A DNA stretch of 64,000 bases from PALSA-555 sp963731625. GTDB lineage: Bacteria > Actinomycetota > Acidimicrobiia > IMCC26256 > PALSA-555. A model generated the notes under the pieces. It was not told the DNA's origin, made no database searches, and was given only the letters and a program-made list of their open reading frames with translations. The translations under genes and the position numbers were made by a program. Below are positions 16,281-25,113 of this stretch, piece after piece (the first letter of the stretch is position 1; every line of letters starts with the position of its first letter). The DNA is taken from assembly GCA_963731625.1 (NCBI GenBank), contig CAVSWH010000001.1, positions 372,001 to 436,000 on the forward strand. The letters run 5' to 3'.

Positions 16281-17690
16281 GTGACACCCGGCGTCCAGCT
16301 GCTGGCGGTCGGCGCGGCGGCGCCGAGCTGGCGGCTGAGCGCGGCCGACGTCGCCGCCGCTTGGGGTCGGGGCGGTGGGCGCGGCCAGGCCGCCGTCTGC
16401 GCGCCCGACGAGGACACGCTGACCCTCGCCTCGGAGGCCGCCGATCGGGCACTAGCCGTGTCGGGGCTCCAGACGGACATCGTCGACGGCCTGTGGTGGG
16501 GCACGACTCGCCCGCCGTTCGCCGAGGGCCCGAGCCACGCCGTGCTGGCCCGGGCGATCGGCCTGTCGCACCGCTCGGGAGGGTTGCTGTGCAGCGGGTC
16601 GCCGCACGCCGGGCTCGAGGCGCTGCTCGGCGCGGCGGACGCGGTCGGCGCCGGCTCGGCGCGGGTTGCGCTCGTCGTCGTGTCGGACGCGATCGTGCCG
16701 GGGCTCGGGACGGCGTTCGAGGCGCGGGTGGGCGCCGGCGCCGCGGCCCTCGTGCTCGTCTCGCACGGCGGCGCGGCGGCCTTCGGCCCGCGCGTCACGC
16801 GCACCCACCCCTACCTGGACCGGTACCGGGGTGACCGCGAGACGGCCACACGGGACCTCTACGACGCCCGGCTCTTCCGGGAGGAGATCTTCCTTCCCGA
16901 GATGCGCGAGCTCGGCGAGCAGCTCGGCGCGCTCGAGATCGACCGCTGGTCGCTGCCCGACCCGGACGGGCGCCTCGGGGCGACGCTGGCGCGCCAGCTC
17001 GGCGCGGGCACGCCGGTCTCCGCGTCCGTCTACGCCGCGCTCGGCGACACGGGCGCGGCGGCGCCGATCCTCGGCGCGGTCGGCGCGCTCGATACGGCGG
17101 GCACCGTCGGGCTCGTCGGGATCGGCGGCGGGCGAGCCACCGGCGTGAGCCTGACCGCCCGCGAGCCCGTGCCCGGTGCGGCGCGCATCGCCAGCTCGCT
17201 CGCCGGCGGGCGCAGCGTCAGCTACCCCGATGTGCTGCGCGCCCGGGGCCAGCTCGTCGCGTCGGGCGAGACCGTCCAGATGGGCGTCCCGCCCGAGAGC
17301 GCCCAGTTCGTGCGCGGCGCCGACGAGATGCTCAGCCTGCTCGGCGCCCGCTGCGTCGACTGCGGCACGATCAACACGCCGCCGTCGATCCACCCGCACT
17401 GCATCAGCTGCGGGAGCGCGAAGTTCGTGCTCGAGCCGCTCGCGCGTCACGGCCGGGTCCACACCTACGTCGTCAACCACACGATGCCGGCGCCGTTCGT
17501 GGCGCCGCTCCCAATCGCGGTCATCGACCTCGACGACGGGGCGCGGGTGATGCTGCAGGTGACCGAGCACGAGGCGCCGCTCGAGATCGGCTGCGAGGTC
17601 GAGCTCGTGCTGCGCCGCTACGCCTACGAGCGCGGCGCCCCGGTCTACGGCTACAAGGCCCGGCCGCTCTCGACGGAGGGCACCCGATGA
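16281..17690 (+). CDS. Thiolase-superfamily (HMG-CoA synthase-like) protein fused to a DUF35 OB-fold/zinc-ribbon domain
   Basis: 469 residues from the GTG at 16281 (leaderless context; the frame is open back to 16218). Residues about 1-320 have a ketoacyl synthase III/HMG-CoA synthase fold, with a candidate nucleophile Cys near residue 104 (GGLLCSGSPHAG). Residues about 340-469 form a DUF35 domain with a rubredoxin-like zinc ribbon (CVDCG ... CISCG) and an OB-fold (HTYVVNHTMPAPF). In thiolase-family acyl-CoA enzymes, DUF35 proteins are obligate partners that bind the CoA moiety; here the partner is fused. It overlaps the next thiolase gene by 4 bp, so the two products probably form a complex acting in acyl-CoA or steroid side-chain carbon-carbon bond chemistry. 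Confidence 0.85.
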   Translation: MTPGVQLLAVGAAAPSWRLSAADVAAAWGRGGGRGQAAVCAPDEDTLTLASEAADRALAVSGLQTDIVDGLWWGTTRPPFAEGPSHAVLARAIGLSHRSGGLLCSGSPHAGLEALLGAADAVGAGSARVALVVVSDAIVPGLGTAFEARVGAGAAALVLVSHGGAAAFGPRVTRTHPYLDRYRGDRETATRDLYDARLFREEIFLPEMRELGEQLGALEIDRWSLPDPDGRLGATLARQLGAGTPVSASVYAALGDTGAAAPILGAVGALDTAGTVGLVGIGGGRATGVSLTAREPVPGAARIASSLAGGRSVSYPDVLRARGQLVASGETVQMGVPPESAQFVRGADEMLSLLGARCVDCGTINTPPSIHPHCISCGSAKFVLEPLARHGRVHTYVVNHTMPAPFVAPLPIAVIDLDDGARVMLQVTEHEAPLEIGCEVELVLRRYAYERGAPVYGYKARPLSTEGTR

Positions 17691-18865
17691 GCTGGAACCG
17701 CGTCGCCGTCGTCGGTGCCGGGATGATCAAGTTCGGTGAGCTGTTCGACCAGAGCTACGAGCAGATGGCCGCAGGCGCGTTCGCCGCCGCGGTCGAGTCG
17801 GTCGATCACGGCTTCGAGCGAGACGCCGTCGAGGCGGCGTTCGTCGCCACCCAGCGCGGCACCCTCTGGGGCCAGGAGGGAATCGGCGGCAACACGGTGC
17901 CGTCCGCGCTCGGGCTGGCCGGGATCCCGTGCACCCGCATCGAGAACGCGTGCCCGTCTGGCTCGGACGCGTTCCGGGTCGGGGCGATGGCCGTGGCGAG
18001 CGGCGTGCACGACGTCGTGCTCGTCGTCGGCGTCGAGAAGATGCGGGACAAGTCGAGCGAGGAAGGCCTGCTCTCGCGCGCCGCGTCCGGGCACCCGATC
18101 TTCAACCGGGGCGAGACGGCGCCGGTGCTCTTCGCGCCGTTCGCCACCCGGCACATGTACGAGTTCGGCACCACCCGCGAGATGCTCGCCTCAGTCGCGG
18201 TGAAGAACCACGCGAACGGGGCGCTCGACCCATACGCCCACTTCCAGAACGCGATCACGGTCGACGACGTCCTCGCCTCCGTGCCCGTGTGCCATCCCCT
18301 GCACCTCCTCGATTGCTGCCCCCAGACCGACGGCGCCGCCGCGGCGCTGCTCGTCCGGGCCGATCTGGCCGAGCGCTTCACCGACCGGCCGGTGTTCGTC
18401 GCTGGGTTCGGCGTCGCCACCGACCACCCGTACCTGCACGAGAAGTCGAGCTTCGTCGGGCTGAAGGCCACCCAGCTGGCCGCCGAGCGGGCCTTCCGGA
18501 TGGCGGGCCTCGGGCCGGCCGACATCGACTGCGCCGAGGTGCACGACTGCTTCACGATCACCGAGATCCTCGACATCGAGGACCTCGGCTTCGTCGACAA
18601 GGGCAAGGGCGGCGTCGCGTCGCTCGAGGGTGAGACCGCGATCGGCGGGCGTATCCCGATCAACACCTCCGGTGGGCTGCTCGCCAAGGGCCACCCGATC
18701 GGCGCGACGGGGGTCGCGCAGCTCACCGAGTGCTGGTGGCAGCTCCGCGGCGACGCCGGCGACCGCCAGGTCGAGCTGCGTCACGGCAACGTGCTCCAGC
18801 ACAACGTCGGCGGCCGCGGCTCGGGCGTGTCGGTGATCAACATCTTGACGAACAATCAGCCGTGA
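17687..18865 (+). CDS. Thiolase / acetyl-CoA acetyltransferase family (SCP-x/Ltp2-like)
   Basis: 392 residues starting ATGA-coupled to the preceding gene. The thiolase active site Cys sits in IENACPSGSDAF (about residue 88), and C-terminal active-site elements are EVHDCFTITE and GGLLAKGHPIGATG. This lipid-transfer-protein-type thiolase class includes aldolases such as Ltp2 that cleave steroid side chains with DUF35 partners. The upstream gene supplies a DUF35 domain and the downstream gene is an enoyl-CoA hydratase, so a beta-oxidation or retro-aldol step is likely. Whether it is a thiolase or an aldolase cannot be settled from sequence alone. Confidence 0.9.
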   Translation: MSWNRVAVVGAGMIKFGELFDQSYEQMAAGAFAAAVESVDHGFERDAVEAAFVATQRGTLWGQEGIGGNTVPSALGLAGIPCTRIENACPSGSDAFRVGAMAVASGVHDVVLVVGVEKMRDKSSEEGLLSRAASGHPIFNRGETAPVLFAPFATRHMYEFGTTREMLASVAVKNHANGALDPYAHFQNAITVDDVLASVPVCHPLHLLDCCPQTDGAAAALLVRADLAERFTDRPVFVAGFGVATDHPYLHEKSSFVGLKATQLAAERAFRMAGLGPADIDCAEVHDCFTITEILDIEDLGFVDKGKGGVASLEGETAIGGRIPINTSGGLLAKGHPIGATGVAQLTECWWQLRGDAGDRQVELRHGNVLQHNVGGRGSGVSVINILTNNQP

Positions 18866-19656
18866 TCCGCTACGACGTGGGTCCCGACCACGTCGCGCGC
18901 CTCATCCTCGACCGGCCCGAGAACAAGAACGCGTTGACGATCGCTATGCGCGACGACATCGTCGCCCGCGTGCGGGAAGCGCGTGCCGATCCGGCGGTCC
19001 GGGCGCTCCTCATCACCGGGAACGGCGACGCGTTCTGCGCCGGCATGGACCTCAGCGCGTCGACGCTCGCCGACGCCGCGTCGCCCGACTTCGAGACGCG
19101 CAGCACCGCCGAGGCGCTGCGGATCGGCGTGCAGAGCTTCATCCGCGAGCTGTGGGAGCTCGACAAGCCCACGGTCGCCGCGGTGAACGGGGCGGCGGTC
19201 GGGCCCGGCGCGCACCTCGCACTCGCGTGCGACTTCGTGTTCGTCCACGACCACACACGCTTCGTCTGGTCGTTCGCCCGCTGGAGCCTCGTCGTCGACG
19301 CCGGCGGCGCGTACCTGCTCCCCCGCCTGGTCGGCCTCCCCCGAGCGAAGGGGATGGTGATGCTCGGCGACGGCGCGAAGGGCGCCGAGGCCGTCGAGCT
19401 CGGCCTCGCGTACCGCTGCGTCCCACCCGAGGAGCTGCTCCCCGCCGCCGAGGCGATCGCCCAGCGGCTCGCCGCCGGGCCGACCCGTGCGCTCGGCCTC
19501 TCGAAGCGGCTCCTCAACTCGAGCTTCGAGACGACCCTCGACCGCTCCCTCGAGCTCGAAGGCGCCTACCAGTCGCTCGCCGCGACGTCGCAGGACCTCG
19601 TGGAGGGCATGGCCGCCTTCCGCGAGAAGCGCGACCCCGACTTCCAGGGCCGCTGA
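18862..19656 (+). CDS. Enoyl-CoA hydratase/isomerase (crotonase) family protein
   Basis: 264 residues starting with GTG that overlaps the thiolase stop by 4 bp. Crotonase features: oxyanion-hole segments GNGDAFCAGMDLS (about residues 53-65) and NGAAVGPGAHLALACDF, then the C-terminal trimerisation helix region. In canonical hydratases, two Glu residues follow the second oxyanion loop; here that region reads ARWSLVVDAGGAYLLPRLVG, with Asp in place of one of them, so the exact reaction (hydration, isomerisation or other) is uncertain. It is the third gene of a tightly coupled catabolic operon. Confidence 0.9.
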   Translation: MIRYDVGPDHVARLILDRPENKNALTIAMRDDIVARVREARADPAVRALLITGNGDAFCAGMDLSASTLADAASPDFETRSTAEALRIGVQSFIRELWELDKPTVAAVNGAAVGPGAHLALACDFVFVHDHTRFVWSFARWSLVVDAGGAYLLPRLVGLPRAKGMVMLGDGAKGAEAVELGLAYRCVPPEELLPAAEAIAQRLAAGPTRALGLSKRLLNSSFETTLDRSLELEGAYQSLAATSQDLVEGMAAFREKRDPDFQGR

Positions 19657-19689
19657 CCGCCACGCCACACCCTGCCCTCGCGTCAGTGG

Positions 19690-19718
19690 TTGCCTATCAC
19701 GATATATCGCGATATAAA
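19690..19718 (+). promoter_or_regulatory. PadR-gene promoter with perfect palindromic operator
   Basis: TTGCCT (19690-19695), a 17-bp spacer and TATAAA (19713-19718) form a strong promoter. The perfect 14-bp palindrome TATATCGCGATATA (19703-19716) covers the spacer and part of the -10, a classic autorepression geometry for the PadR regulator just downstream. Confidence 0.7.
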
Positions 19719-19746
19719 GGCGACACACGGTTCAAGGAGGTCAGCG

Positions 19747-20343
19747 ATGCACGGCTACGGCGACGAGACGAGCGACTGGGGCGGGCGGCGGGGCCGCTGG
19801 AGCTTCGGCCCCCCCGGCCCGGCCTGGATGGGCGACGCGCCCTTCGCGTGGGCCGGCGGGCCCGGCGGCCCCCACCGCGGTCGTCGCGGCCGGGGACGGA
19901 TGCGGCGGGGCGCGATCCGCGAAGCGGTCCTGCTCGTCCTCGCCGACGAGCCCCGCCACGGCTACGACGTGATGAACGAGCTCGCCGAGCGCAGCGGCGG
20001 GATCTGGCGGCCGAGCCCCGGCTCCGTGTACCCGACGCTGCAGCAGCTCGAGGACGAGGGCCTGGTGCGCGCCACCGAGGTCGACGACAAGCGCGTGTTC
20101 CAGCTCACTGACGCCGGCCGCGCCGAGGCCGAGAAGGTGAAGGAGCACGGGTCGCCGTGGTCGACGCTCGACGACGGCGTGAGCTCGGACCGGCGGGCCC
20201 TGTTCCAGTCGGCGATGCAGACCGGGTTCGCGGCCTCCCAGGTCGCGCAGGCCGGGAGCAGCGAGCAGATCGCGACCGCGCGCGGCGTCCTCGACGACAC
20301 CCGCAAGCGCCTCTACCGGCTCCTCGCCGACGACGCGGGATGA
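19747..20343 (+). CDS. PadR-family transcriptional regulator
   Basis: 198 residues; ATG 19747 has AAGGAGG seven bases upstream. A Gly/Arg/Trp-rich N-terminal tail (about 50 residues) precedes a winged-helix PadR domain (AIREAVLLVLADEPRHGYDVM, then PGSVYPTLQQLEDEGLV, residues about 55-130) and a C-terminal helical dimerisation part. Long Gly-rich N-terminal tails are common in actinobacterial PadR proteins. It likely binds the palindrome in its own promoter and responds to a small hydrophobic ligand. It overlaps the adenylate cyclase gene by 4 bp, making an unusual PadR-cyclase operon. Confidence 0.9.
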   Translation: MHGYGDETSDWGGRRGRWSFGPPGPAWMGDAPFAWAGGPGGPHRGRRGRGRMRRGAIREAVLLVLADEPRHGYDVMNELAERSGGIWRPSPGSVYPTLQQLEDEGLVRATEVDDKRVFQLTDAGRAEAEKVKEHGSPWSTLDDGVSSDRRALFQSAMQTGFAASQVAQAGSSEQIATARGVLDDTRKRLYRLLADDAG

Positions 20344-21494
20344 CCGCGTCGTCGGGCGGCGACGCGGCACATTTCGAGCGTCTCGGGCTCTTCGACCCCC
20401 AGGACGCCGACGCCGATCGTCGGCTCGGGCTGCTCGGGGACCTCGTCGCGCTCGGCGCGACGGACGACGACCTGACCGACGCGGGCGACGACCTCCCGCT
20501 GCTCGCCTTCCAGCTCGTCGCGACGCCCGGGCGCGAGCGCCTGACCCTCGCGCAGCTCGCGGCGCGTGCCGGCGTGCCCGAGGACCGTGTCGTCGACGTC
20601 TGGCGCCATGCCGGGTTCCCCCGACCGGCCGCCGACGACGCGCCGTTCACCGAGGCCGACGTCGAGCTCATGCGCCTCATCGAGGCCGCCCGCGGGCTCT
20701 TCGGCGACGAGACGACCCTCCAGCTCCTCCGAGTGACCGGCTCGGCGCTCGCCCGGGTCGCCGACGCCGTGATCTCGGCGTTCATCGTCGACCTCGCGAG
20801 CCACACGATGGCCGACGACCCGAGCGGGGTGGCACTCGTGCGGGCCAACATCGACACGCTCGTGCTGCTTCCCCAGTTCAGCGCCGCGATGGACACGCTG
20901 CTGCGCCACCACCTGCTCGCGCTGCGCCGTGACGGTGTCGCGCTCGGGCCGCCCGGCGACTCCGAGACCCAGCAGCTGGCGGTCGGGTTCAGCGACCTCG
21001 TCGACTCGAGCGGCCTCGCGCAGCACGTCTCGATGACCGAGCTCGGCGCCCGTCTCCGACAGTTCGAGACCCGTGCGGCCAGCGTCGTCACCGCCGGCGG
21101 CGGGCGCGTGATCAAGCACATCGGCGACGGCGTGATGTTCGTGGCCGCCGACCCGGCGACGGCCTGTCGCATCGCGGTCGATCTCATCGGGGCCTTCGAG
21201 GCCGCCCCCTCGCTCCCCCAGGCACGCAGCGGCGTCGCGACCGGCGAGGTCCTCGTGCGCGAGGGCGACTGCTTCGGCCCGGTCGTGAACCTGGCCGCAC
21301 GCCTCGTCGACGTCGCGCCGACCAACACGCTCCTCGTCTCGGCCGCGGTGTGCGACGCGATCGCGCCAGCCGACGACCTTCGGGTCGGGCCCGGCGCGGA
21401 CTACCGGCTGAAGGGATTCGACGAGCCCCTCACCGTCCACACGGTGGCCCGCGTCGAGCCCACGGCCGGGGTCGCCGGACGCGCCACCCTGTAG
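20340..21494 (+). CDS. Class III adenylate cyclase with N-terminal regulatory domain (Rv1264-like)
   Basis: 384 residues, ATGA-coupled to the PadR gene. Residues about 25-200 resemble the helical autoinhibitory domain of mycobacterial Rv1264 (adenylate cyclase regulatory domain). Residues about 215-370 are the catalytic domain: metal-binding D in VGFSDLVDSSGLA and in KHIGDGVMF, purine-contact Lys just before it, and the transition-state Asn/Arg segment GPVVNLAARL. It is predicted to make cAMP from ATP in the cytoplasm. Known Rv1264 relatives are pH-regulated; whether this one is cannot be told. A cyclic-nucleotide-binding protein at 63125 and a second cyclase-domain protein at 10700 indicate cAMP signalling in this organism. 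Confidence 0.88.
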   Translation: MTASSGGDAAHFERLGLFDPQDADADRRLGLLGDLVALGATDDDLTDAGDDLPLLAFQLVATPGRERLTLAQLAARAGVPEDRVVDVWRHAGFPRPAADDAPFTEADVELMRLIEAARGLFGDETTLQLLRVTGSALARVADAVISAFIVDLASHTMADDPSGVALVRANIDTLVLLPQFSAAMDTLLRHHLLALRRDGVALGPPGDSETQQLAVGFSDLVDSSGLAQHVSMTELGARLRQFETRAASVVTAGGGRVIKHIGDGVMFVAADPATACRIAVDLIGAFEAAPSLPQARSGVATGEVLVREGDCFGPVVNLAARLVDVAPTNTLLVSAAVCDAIAPADDLRVGPGADYRLKGFDEPLTVHTVARVEPTAGVAGRATL

Positions 21495-21498
21495 GCTC

Positions 21499-21514
21499 CT
21501 GACGCCCGCGTCAG
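21499..21514 (+). promoter_or_regulatory. CTGACGC-CC-GCGTCAG operator dyad before the SDR/acyl-CoA dehydrogenase unit
   Basis: A perfect 7-bp-arm inverted repeat with a 2-bp centre lies just after a TAGGCT -10-like box (21492-21497) and about 90 bp before the SDR start. A near-identical dyad with the same placement relative to TAGGAT occurs at 27982-27995. The two probably bind the same TetR/FadR-type regulator. Confidence 0.55.
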
Positions 21515-21604
21515 AAAACCCGGCACGCGCCCAAGCGGCCGGAGTAGGCGCCGTGGCCGCACCGCGCACCCCGCGAGGCGTCGGATCGAGTGGAAGGACC
21601 ACCC

Positions 21605-22522
21605 ATGGGTGTCTTCGACGGGAAGGTGGCGGTCGTCACCGGCGCCGGGCGGGGGATCGGCCGCGCCGAGGCGCTGCTGCTCGCCGCCGAAGGGGCGTCG
21701 GTCGTCGTGAACGACCTCGGCGGTGAGCGCAGCGGCGAAGGCGCGGACCAGCGCCCCGCCCAGCAGGTCGTCGACGAGATCACCGCCGCAGGCGGGAACG
21801 CGCTCGCCAACTACGACGACATCTCCAGCTGGGACGGCGGCGCCGCGTTCATCCAGGCCGCGATCGACGGCTTCGGCGGCCTCGACGTCGTCATCAACAA
21901 CGCCGGGATCCTCCGGGACAAGATGAGCTTCAACATGGCCGAGGACGAGTGGGACGCCGTCATCCGCGTCCACCTCAAGGGCCACTTCGTCCCCGCCCGT
22001 CACGCCGCGGCCTACTGGCGCGCGAAGAGTAAGGAGACGGGCCAGCCCGTCGACGCCGCGATCGTGAACACCGCGTCGGAGTCCGGCCTCTACGGCAACG
22101 CCGGCCAGCTGAACTACGCCGCCGCGAAGGCCGGGATCGCCGCCATGACGATCGTGCTCGCCCGCGAGCTGGAGCGAATCGGCGTGCGGGTCAACGCCAT
22201 CGCCCCCGTCGCCCGGACCCGCCTCACCGAGGACCTCGGCGGCGGCGCCTTTGACGCGAAGGAAGGGGACTTCGACAAGTTCGCCCCCGAGAACGCCGCC
22301 GCCGGCGCGGTGTGGCTCGCCTCCCCGCTCGCCGAGGGGATCACCGGCCAGGTGCTGAAGATCCAGGGGGGGCTCGCCCAGATCGTGCAGGGCTGGCGTC
22401 CCGTCACCGAGGTGAGCGACGCGAAGCCGTGGACGATCGCCGAGCTCGCCGCCAAGCGAGACGCCCTCTTCGCCAAGTCCGAGCCGGGGGTGCCGCCCTT
22501 CTTCCCACCGGTCGAGGGCTGA
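21605..22522 (+). CDS. SDR-family 3-hydroxyacyl-CoA-type dehydrogenase (multifunctional enzyme 2-like)
   Basis: 305 residues; ATG 21605 with GGAAGGA upstream. Cofactor motif TGAGRGIGRAEA, NNAGILRD, catalytic Ser/Tyr/Lys in NTASESGLYGNAGQLNYAAAKAG. The long C-terminal tail (to PFFPPVEG) and the DLGGERSGEG insertion after the second beta strand are typical of the dehydrogenase domain of peroxisomal/mycobacterial multifunctional beta-oxidation enzymes that oxidise 3-hydroxyacyl-CoA with NAD(P). It stands 7 bp before two acyl-CoA dehydrogenase genes, supporting a role in fatty acyl or steroid side-chain oxidation. Confidence 0.9.
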   Translation: MGVFDGKVAVVTGAGRGIGRAEALLLAAEGASVVVNDLGGERSGEGADQRPAQQVVDEITAAGGNALANYDDISSWDGGAAFIQAAIDGFGGLDVVINNAGILRDKMSFNMAEDEWDAVIRVHLKGHFVPARHAAAYWRAKSKETGQPVDAAIVNTASESGLYGNAGQLNYAAAKAGIAAMTIVLARELERIGVRVNAIAPVARTRLTEDLGGGAFDAKEGDFDKFAPENAAAGAVWLASPLAEGITGQVLKIQGGLAQIVQGWRPVTEVSDAKPWTIAELAAKRDALFAKSEPGVPPFFPPVEG

Positions 22523-22529
22523 CTCTCGG

Positions 22530-23711
22530 ATGCAGCTCTCGTTCGGGCCTGACGTCGAGGACTTCCGCGCCGAGCTGGTCGCGTTCCTCGACGAGCATGC
22601 CCCACCCGAGGCGCTCGCCGGCTACGACTTCGCTGACAGCGGCGCCGAGGATCGCGGCGAGCTCGTCCCCGCGTGGTCGCGGGCCTGGCAGGCGACGCTG
22701 TTCGACCACGGCTGGATGATCCCCGGCTACCCGAGGGAGCTCGGCGGCCGGGACGCCACGCCCGTCCAGACCCTCGTCTACCTGGAGGAGTTCGCGCGGC
22801 GGCGCATCCCGCGGGCGCTGCACTTCCCCGGCTACGCGATCGTGGCGCCGAGCCTCCTCGAGTTCGGGAACGACGAGCAGAAGGCGCTCGTGCCGTCCGC
22901 GATCCGCGGCGACACCATCTGGTGTATCGGGATGAGCGAGCCGAACGCCGGGTCGGACCTGGCCGGGCTGCAGACCCGTGCCGTGCTCGACGGCGACCAC
23001 TTCGTCGTGAACGGCCAGAAGGTGTGGACGAGCTACGCGATGGTTGCCGAGAAGTGCTTCGTCTACGTCCGGACCGACCCGAACGTCCCGAAGCACAAGG
23101 GCATCAGCCTCCTGATCGTCGACATGGACACGCCGGGCATCGACATCCGGCCGCTGCGGCACCTGAGCGGTGCGGCCAACTTCGCCGAGGTGTTCTTCAC
23201 CGACGTTGCCGTCCCGAAGGCGAACTTGGTCGGTGGGCTCAACGACGGCTGGCGCATCACCCAGGGCTCGCTTGCCCACGAGCGCGCCGGCCTCTGGATC
23301 GAGGGCGTCTCGCGCCTCGAGGCGACCGTGCAGGCTCTCACCGACCTCGCGCGTCGGCGCGGCCTCGACCATGACCCGGGGGTTCGTCGCCAGATCGCCG
23401 CGCTGTACGAGCAGGCGGCGTCGCTGCGTGCCCTCGGCTACAAGGGGTTCGCCAGCTTCGCCCAAGGCTCATCGGCGCCCGAGCACTCCTACATGAAGAT
23501 GGCGACGAGCGAGCTCGGCAAGGCCGCATACGAGCTCGGCATGCAGCTCCAAGGCGCGGACGGCGCGACCGCCGACGCCGAGCGCGGCGAGGAGAACGGC
23601 CGCTGGGTGCACATGTTCTTCATGAGCTTCGCCAACACGATCGCCGGCGGCAGTAGCGAGATCCAGCGCAACATCATCGCCCAGCGCGTGCTCGGGCTCC
23701 CGAGGGCCTGA
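22530..23711 (+). CDS. Acyl-CoA dehydrogenase, large subunit type
   Basis: 393 residues with the FAD-dependent acyl-CoA dehydrogenase fold: helical N-domain, beta-domain with WCIGMSEPNAGSDLAGL (flavin/substrate loop) and KVWTSYAM, and C-domain ending GGSSEIQRNIIAQRVLGLP. It transfers electrons from acyl-CoA to an electron-transfer flavoprotein. Its stop overlaps the next acyl-CoA dehydrogenase start by one base, as in actinobacterial heterotetrameric pairs (FadE/ChsE type) that oxidise steroid side chains or long acyl chains. Confidence 0.93.
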   Translation: MQLSFGPDVEDFRAELVAFLDEHAPPEALAGYDFADSGAEDRGELVPAWSRAWQATLFDHGWMIPGYPRELGGRDATPVQTLVYLEEFARRRIPRALHFPGYAIVAPSLLEFGNDEQKALVPSAIRGDTIWCIGMSEPNAGSDLAGLQTRAVLDGDHFVVNGQKVWTSYAMVAEKCFVYVRTDPNVPKHKGISLLIVDMDTPGIDIRPLRHLSGAANFAEVFFTDVAVPKANLVGGLNDGWRITQGSLAHERAGLWIEGVSRLEATVQALTDLARRRGLDHDPGVRRQIAALYEQAASLRALGYKGFASFAQGSSAPEHSYMKMATSELGKAAYELGMQLQGADGATADAERGEENGRWVHMFFMSFANTIAGGSSEIQRNIIAQRVLGLPRA

Positions 23712-24712
23712 TGGACTTCACGCTCACCGACGAGCAGCAGCTGCTACGCGACACCGCCCACACCCTCCTCGCGAAGGAGTGCCCCCCGTCACTCGTGCGG
23801 GCCCACATCGAGAACCCGTCGGTCGCGGACGCGCTGTGGGAGCGCGAGCGCGACTTCGCCGCGCTCGCCGACGGGCCGCTCACCGACCTGTGCCTCTTCA
23901 CCGCCGAGACCGGCTACGTCGCCGCGCCCGGCCGCTTCTTCGCCACGACCGCGCTGTTCGCGCCCCTGCTGCGCGCCCTCGGCGACGACCGACTCGAGGC
24001 GACGCTCGTCGGCGAGACCTCGGGCACGGTGGCGATGGCCGGCACGGACGGCACGTGGGCGCCGAACGACGAGCCCGTGAAGCGCTTCGTGCCCGAGCTC
24101 GACTCGGTCGAGTGGGTGGCGATCGTCGACGCCGGCCCGAGCGTGCGGATCGTGCCGGCCGCCGGCCTCGACGCCCGGCTGCTCGGCACGGCCGACTGGT
24201 CGCGGCGCCTCTTCGAGCTCGACCTCCGCGGCGTCGACGGCGAGCCCCGCGCCGTCGACGCGGACGCGCTCGGCCGGGTCGTCGCGGGCGCCACCGTCGC
24301 GCTGGCGGCCGAGATGGTCGGCACGGCCCGCCGGCTCTTCGACATGGCGCTGGAGTACGCGAAGCAGCGCGTCCAGTTCGATCACCCCATCGGCTCGTTC
24401 CAGGCGATCCAGCACCGTCTCGCCGACCTGTCGCTCGCCGTCGAGCGCGCCGACAGCGCCGCGCAGTACGCCGCGATGAGCCTCGACGCCGACGCGCCAG
24501 ACCGCCGTCGGGTCGCGCACGTCGCCAAGGCCGCCGCGGGCTCCGCGGCGACACGCGCCGCCAAGGACAGCATCCAGGTCCATGGCGGCATCGGCTACAC
24601 GTGGGAGCACGACCTGCACCTCTTCATCCGCCGGGCTTACGGCTCGGAGGCGTGGCTGGGCACCACGGCCTGGCACCACGACCGGCTCGCCGAGCTTCTC
24701 TTCGACGCGTAG
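23711..24712 (+). CDS. Acyl-CoA dehydrogenase, short partner subunit
   Basis: 333 residues, shorter than single-subunit acyl-CoA dehydrogenases (about 380-400) because the beta-domain is reduced. C-domain motifs AKQRVQFDHPIGSFQAIQHRLAD and QVHGGIGYTWEHDLHLF are intact. The length and one-base overlap with the upstream acyl-CoA dehydrogenase match alpha2beta2 enzymes in which each subunit supplies part of the FAD site. It most likely acts only as a complex with its neighbour. The stop codon directly abuts the stop of the convergent ACT-domain gene. Confidence 0.92.
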   Translation: MDFTLTDEQQLLRDTAHTLLAKECPPSLVRAHIENPSVADALWERERDFAALADGPLTDLCLFTAETGYVAAPGRFFATTALFAPLLRALGDDRLEATLVGETSGTVAMAGTDGTWAPNDEPVKRFVPELDSVEWVAIVDAGPSVRIVPAAGLDARLLGTADWSRRLFELDLRGVDGEPRAVDADALGRVVAGATVALAAEMVGTARRLFDMALEYAKQRVQFDHPIGSFQAIQHRLADLSLAVERADSAAQYAAMSLDADAPDRRRVAHVAKAAAGSAATRAAKDSIQVHGGIGYTWEHDLHLFIRRAYGSEAWLGTTAWHHDRLAELLFDA

Positions 24713-25087
24713 TCAGCGCAGCGCGCCCTGCGCCTGGGCCAGATCGTCCGCGGCGAACACAAGCCGGGTCTCGGTCGCGAGGTAGGCGAGGGTCACGTTG
24801 ACGCCGGCGTTGCCCAGTCGGCGACTCGCGTCGCCGAGCGAGCCTGGCTGGTCGTCGACGGGCACGACGGCGACCTCCTGCTCGGACGCCACCTCGATGT
24901 CGGCCGCGGCCAGTGCGGTGAACGCATCGGTCGCGTCGTCGATGAGCACATGGATCTCACCGCGGCCGCCGCCGCTCGTCACGGCGCAGAACCCCTCGAT
25001 GTTCACCCCGGCCTCGCCGAGCACCTCGCCGAGGCGCGCGAGCTCGCCGGGTCGGTCATTCAGGTAGATCGTGAGGTCGACGGCCAT
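24713..25087 (-). CDS. Tandem ACT-domain protein
   Basis: 124 residues; ATG 25087 with AAGGAG eight bases upstream. Two ACT modules are visible: residues about 3-62 (LTIYLNDRPGELARLGEVLG, then VNIEGFCA) and about 70-122 (VAVVPVDDQPGSLGDASRRL, then VNVTLAYLATE). ACT domains bind amino acids or related small ligands and regulate metabolic enzymes or act as free-standing sensors. It has no fused enzyme and no close partner, so the ligand is unknown. It lies 26 bp downstream of a VOC-protein gene on the same strand. Confidence 0.85.
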   Translation of the reverse strand: MAVDLTIYLNDRPGELARLGEVLGEAGVNIEGFCAVTSGGGRGEIHVLIDDATDAFTALAAADIEVASEQEVAVVPVDDQPGSLGDASRRLGNAGVNVTLAYLATETRLVFAADDLAQAQGALR

Positions 25088-25113
25088 GGCTCGCTCCTTG
25101 CTCCGCCGGCCGC

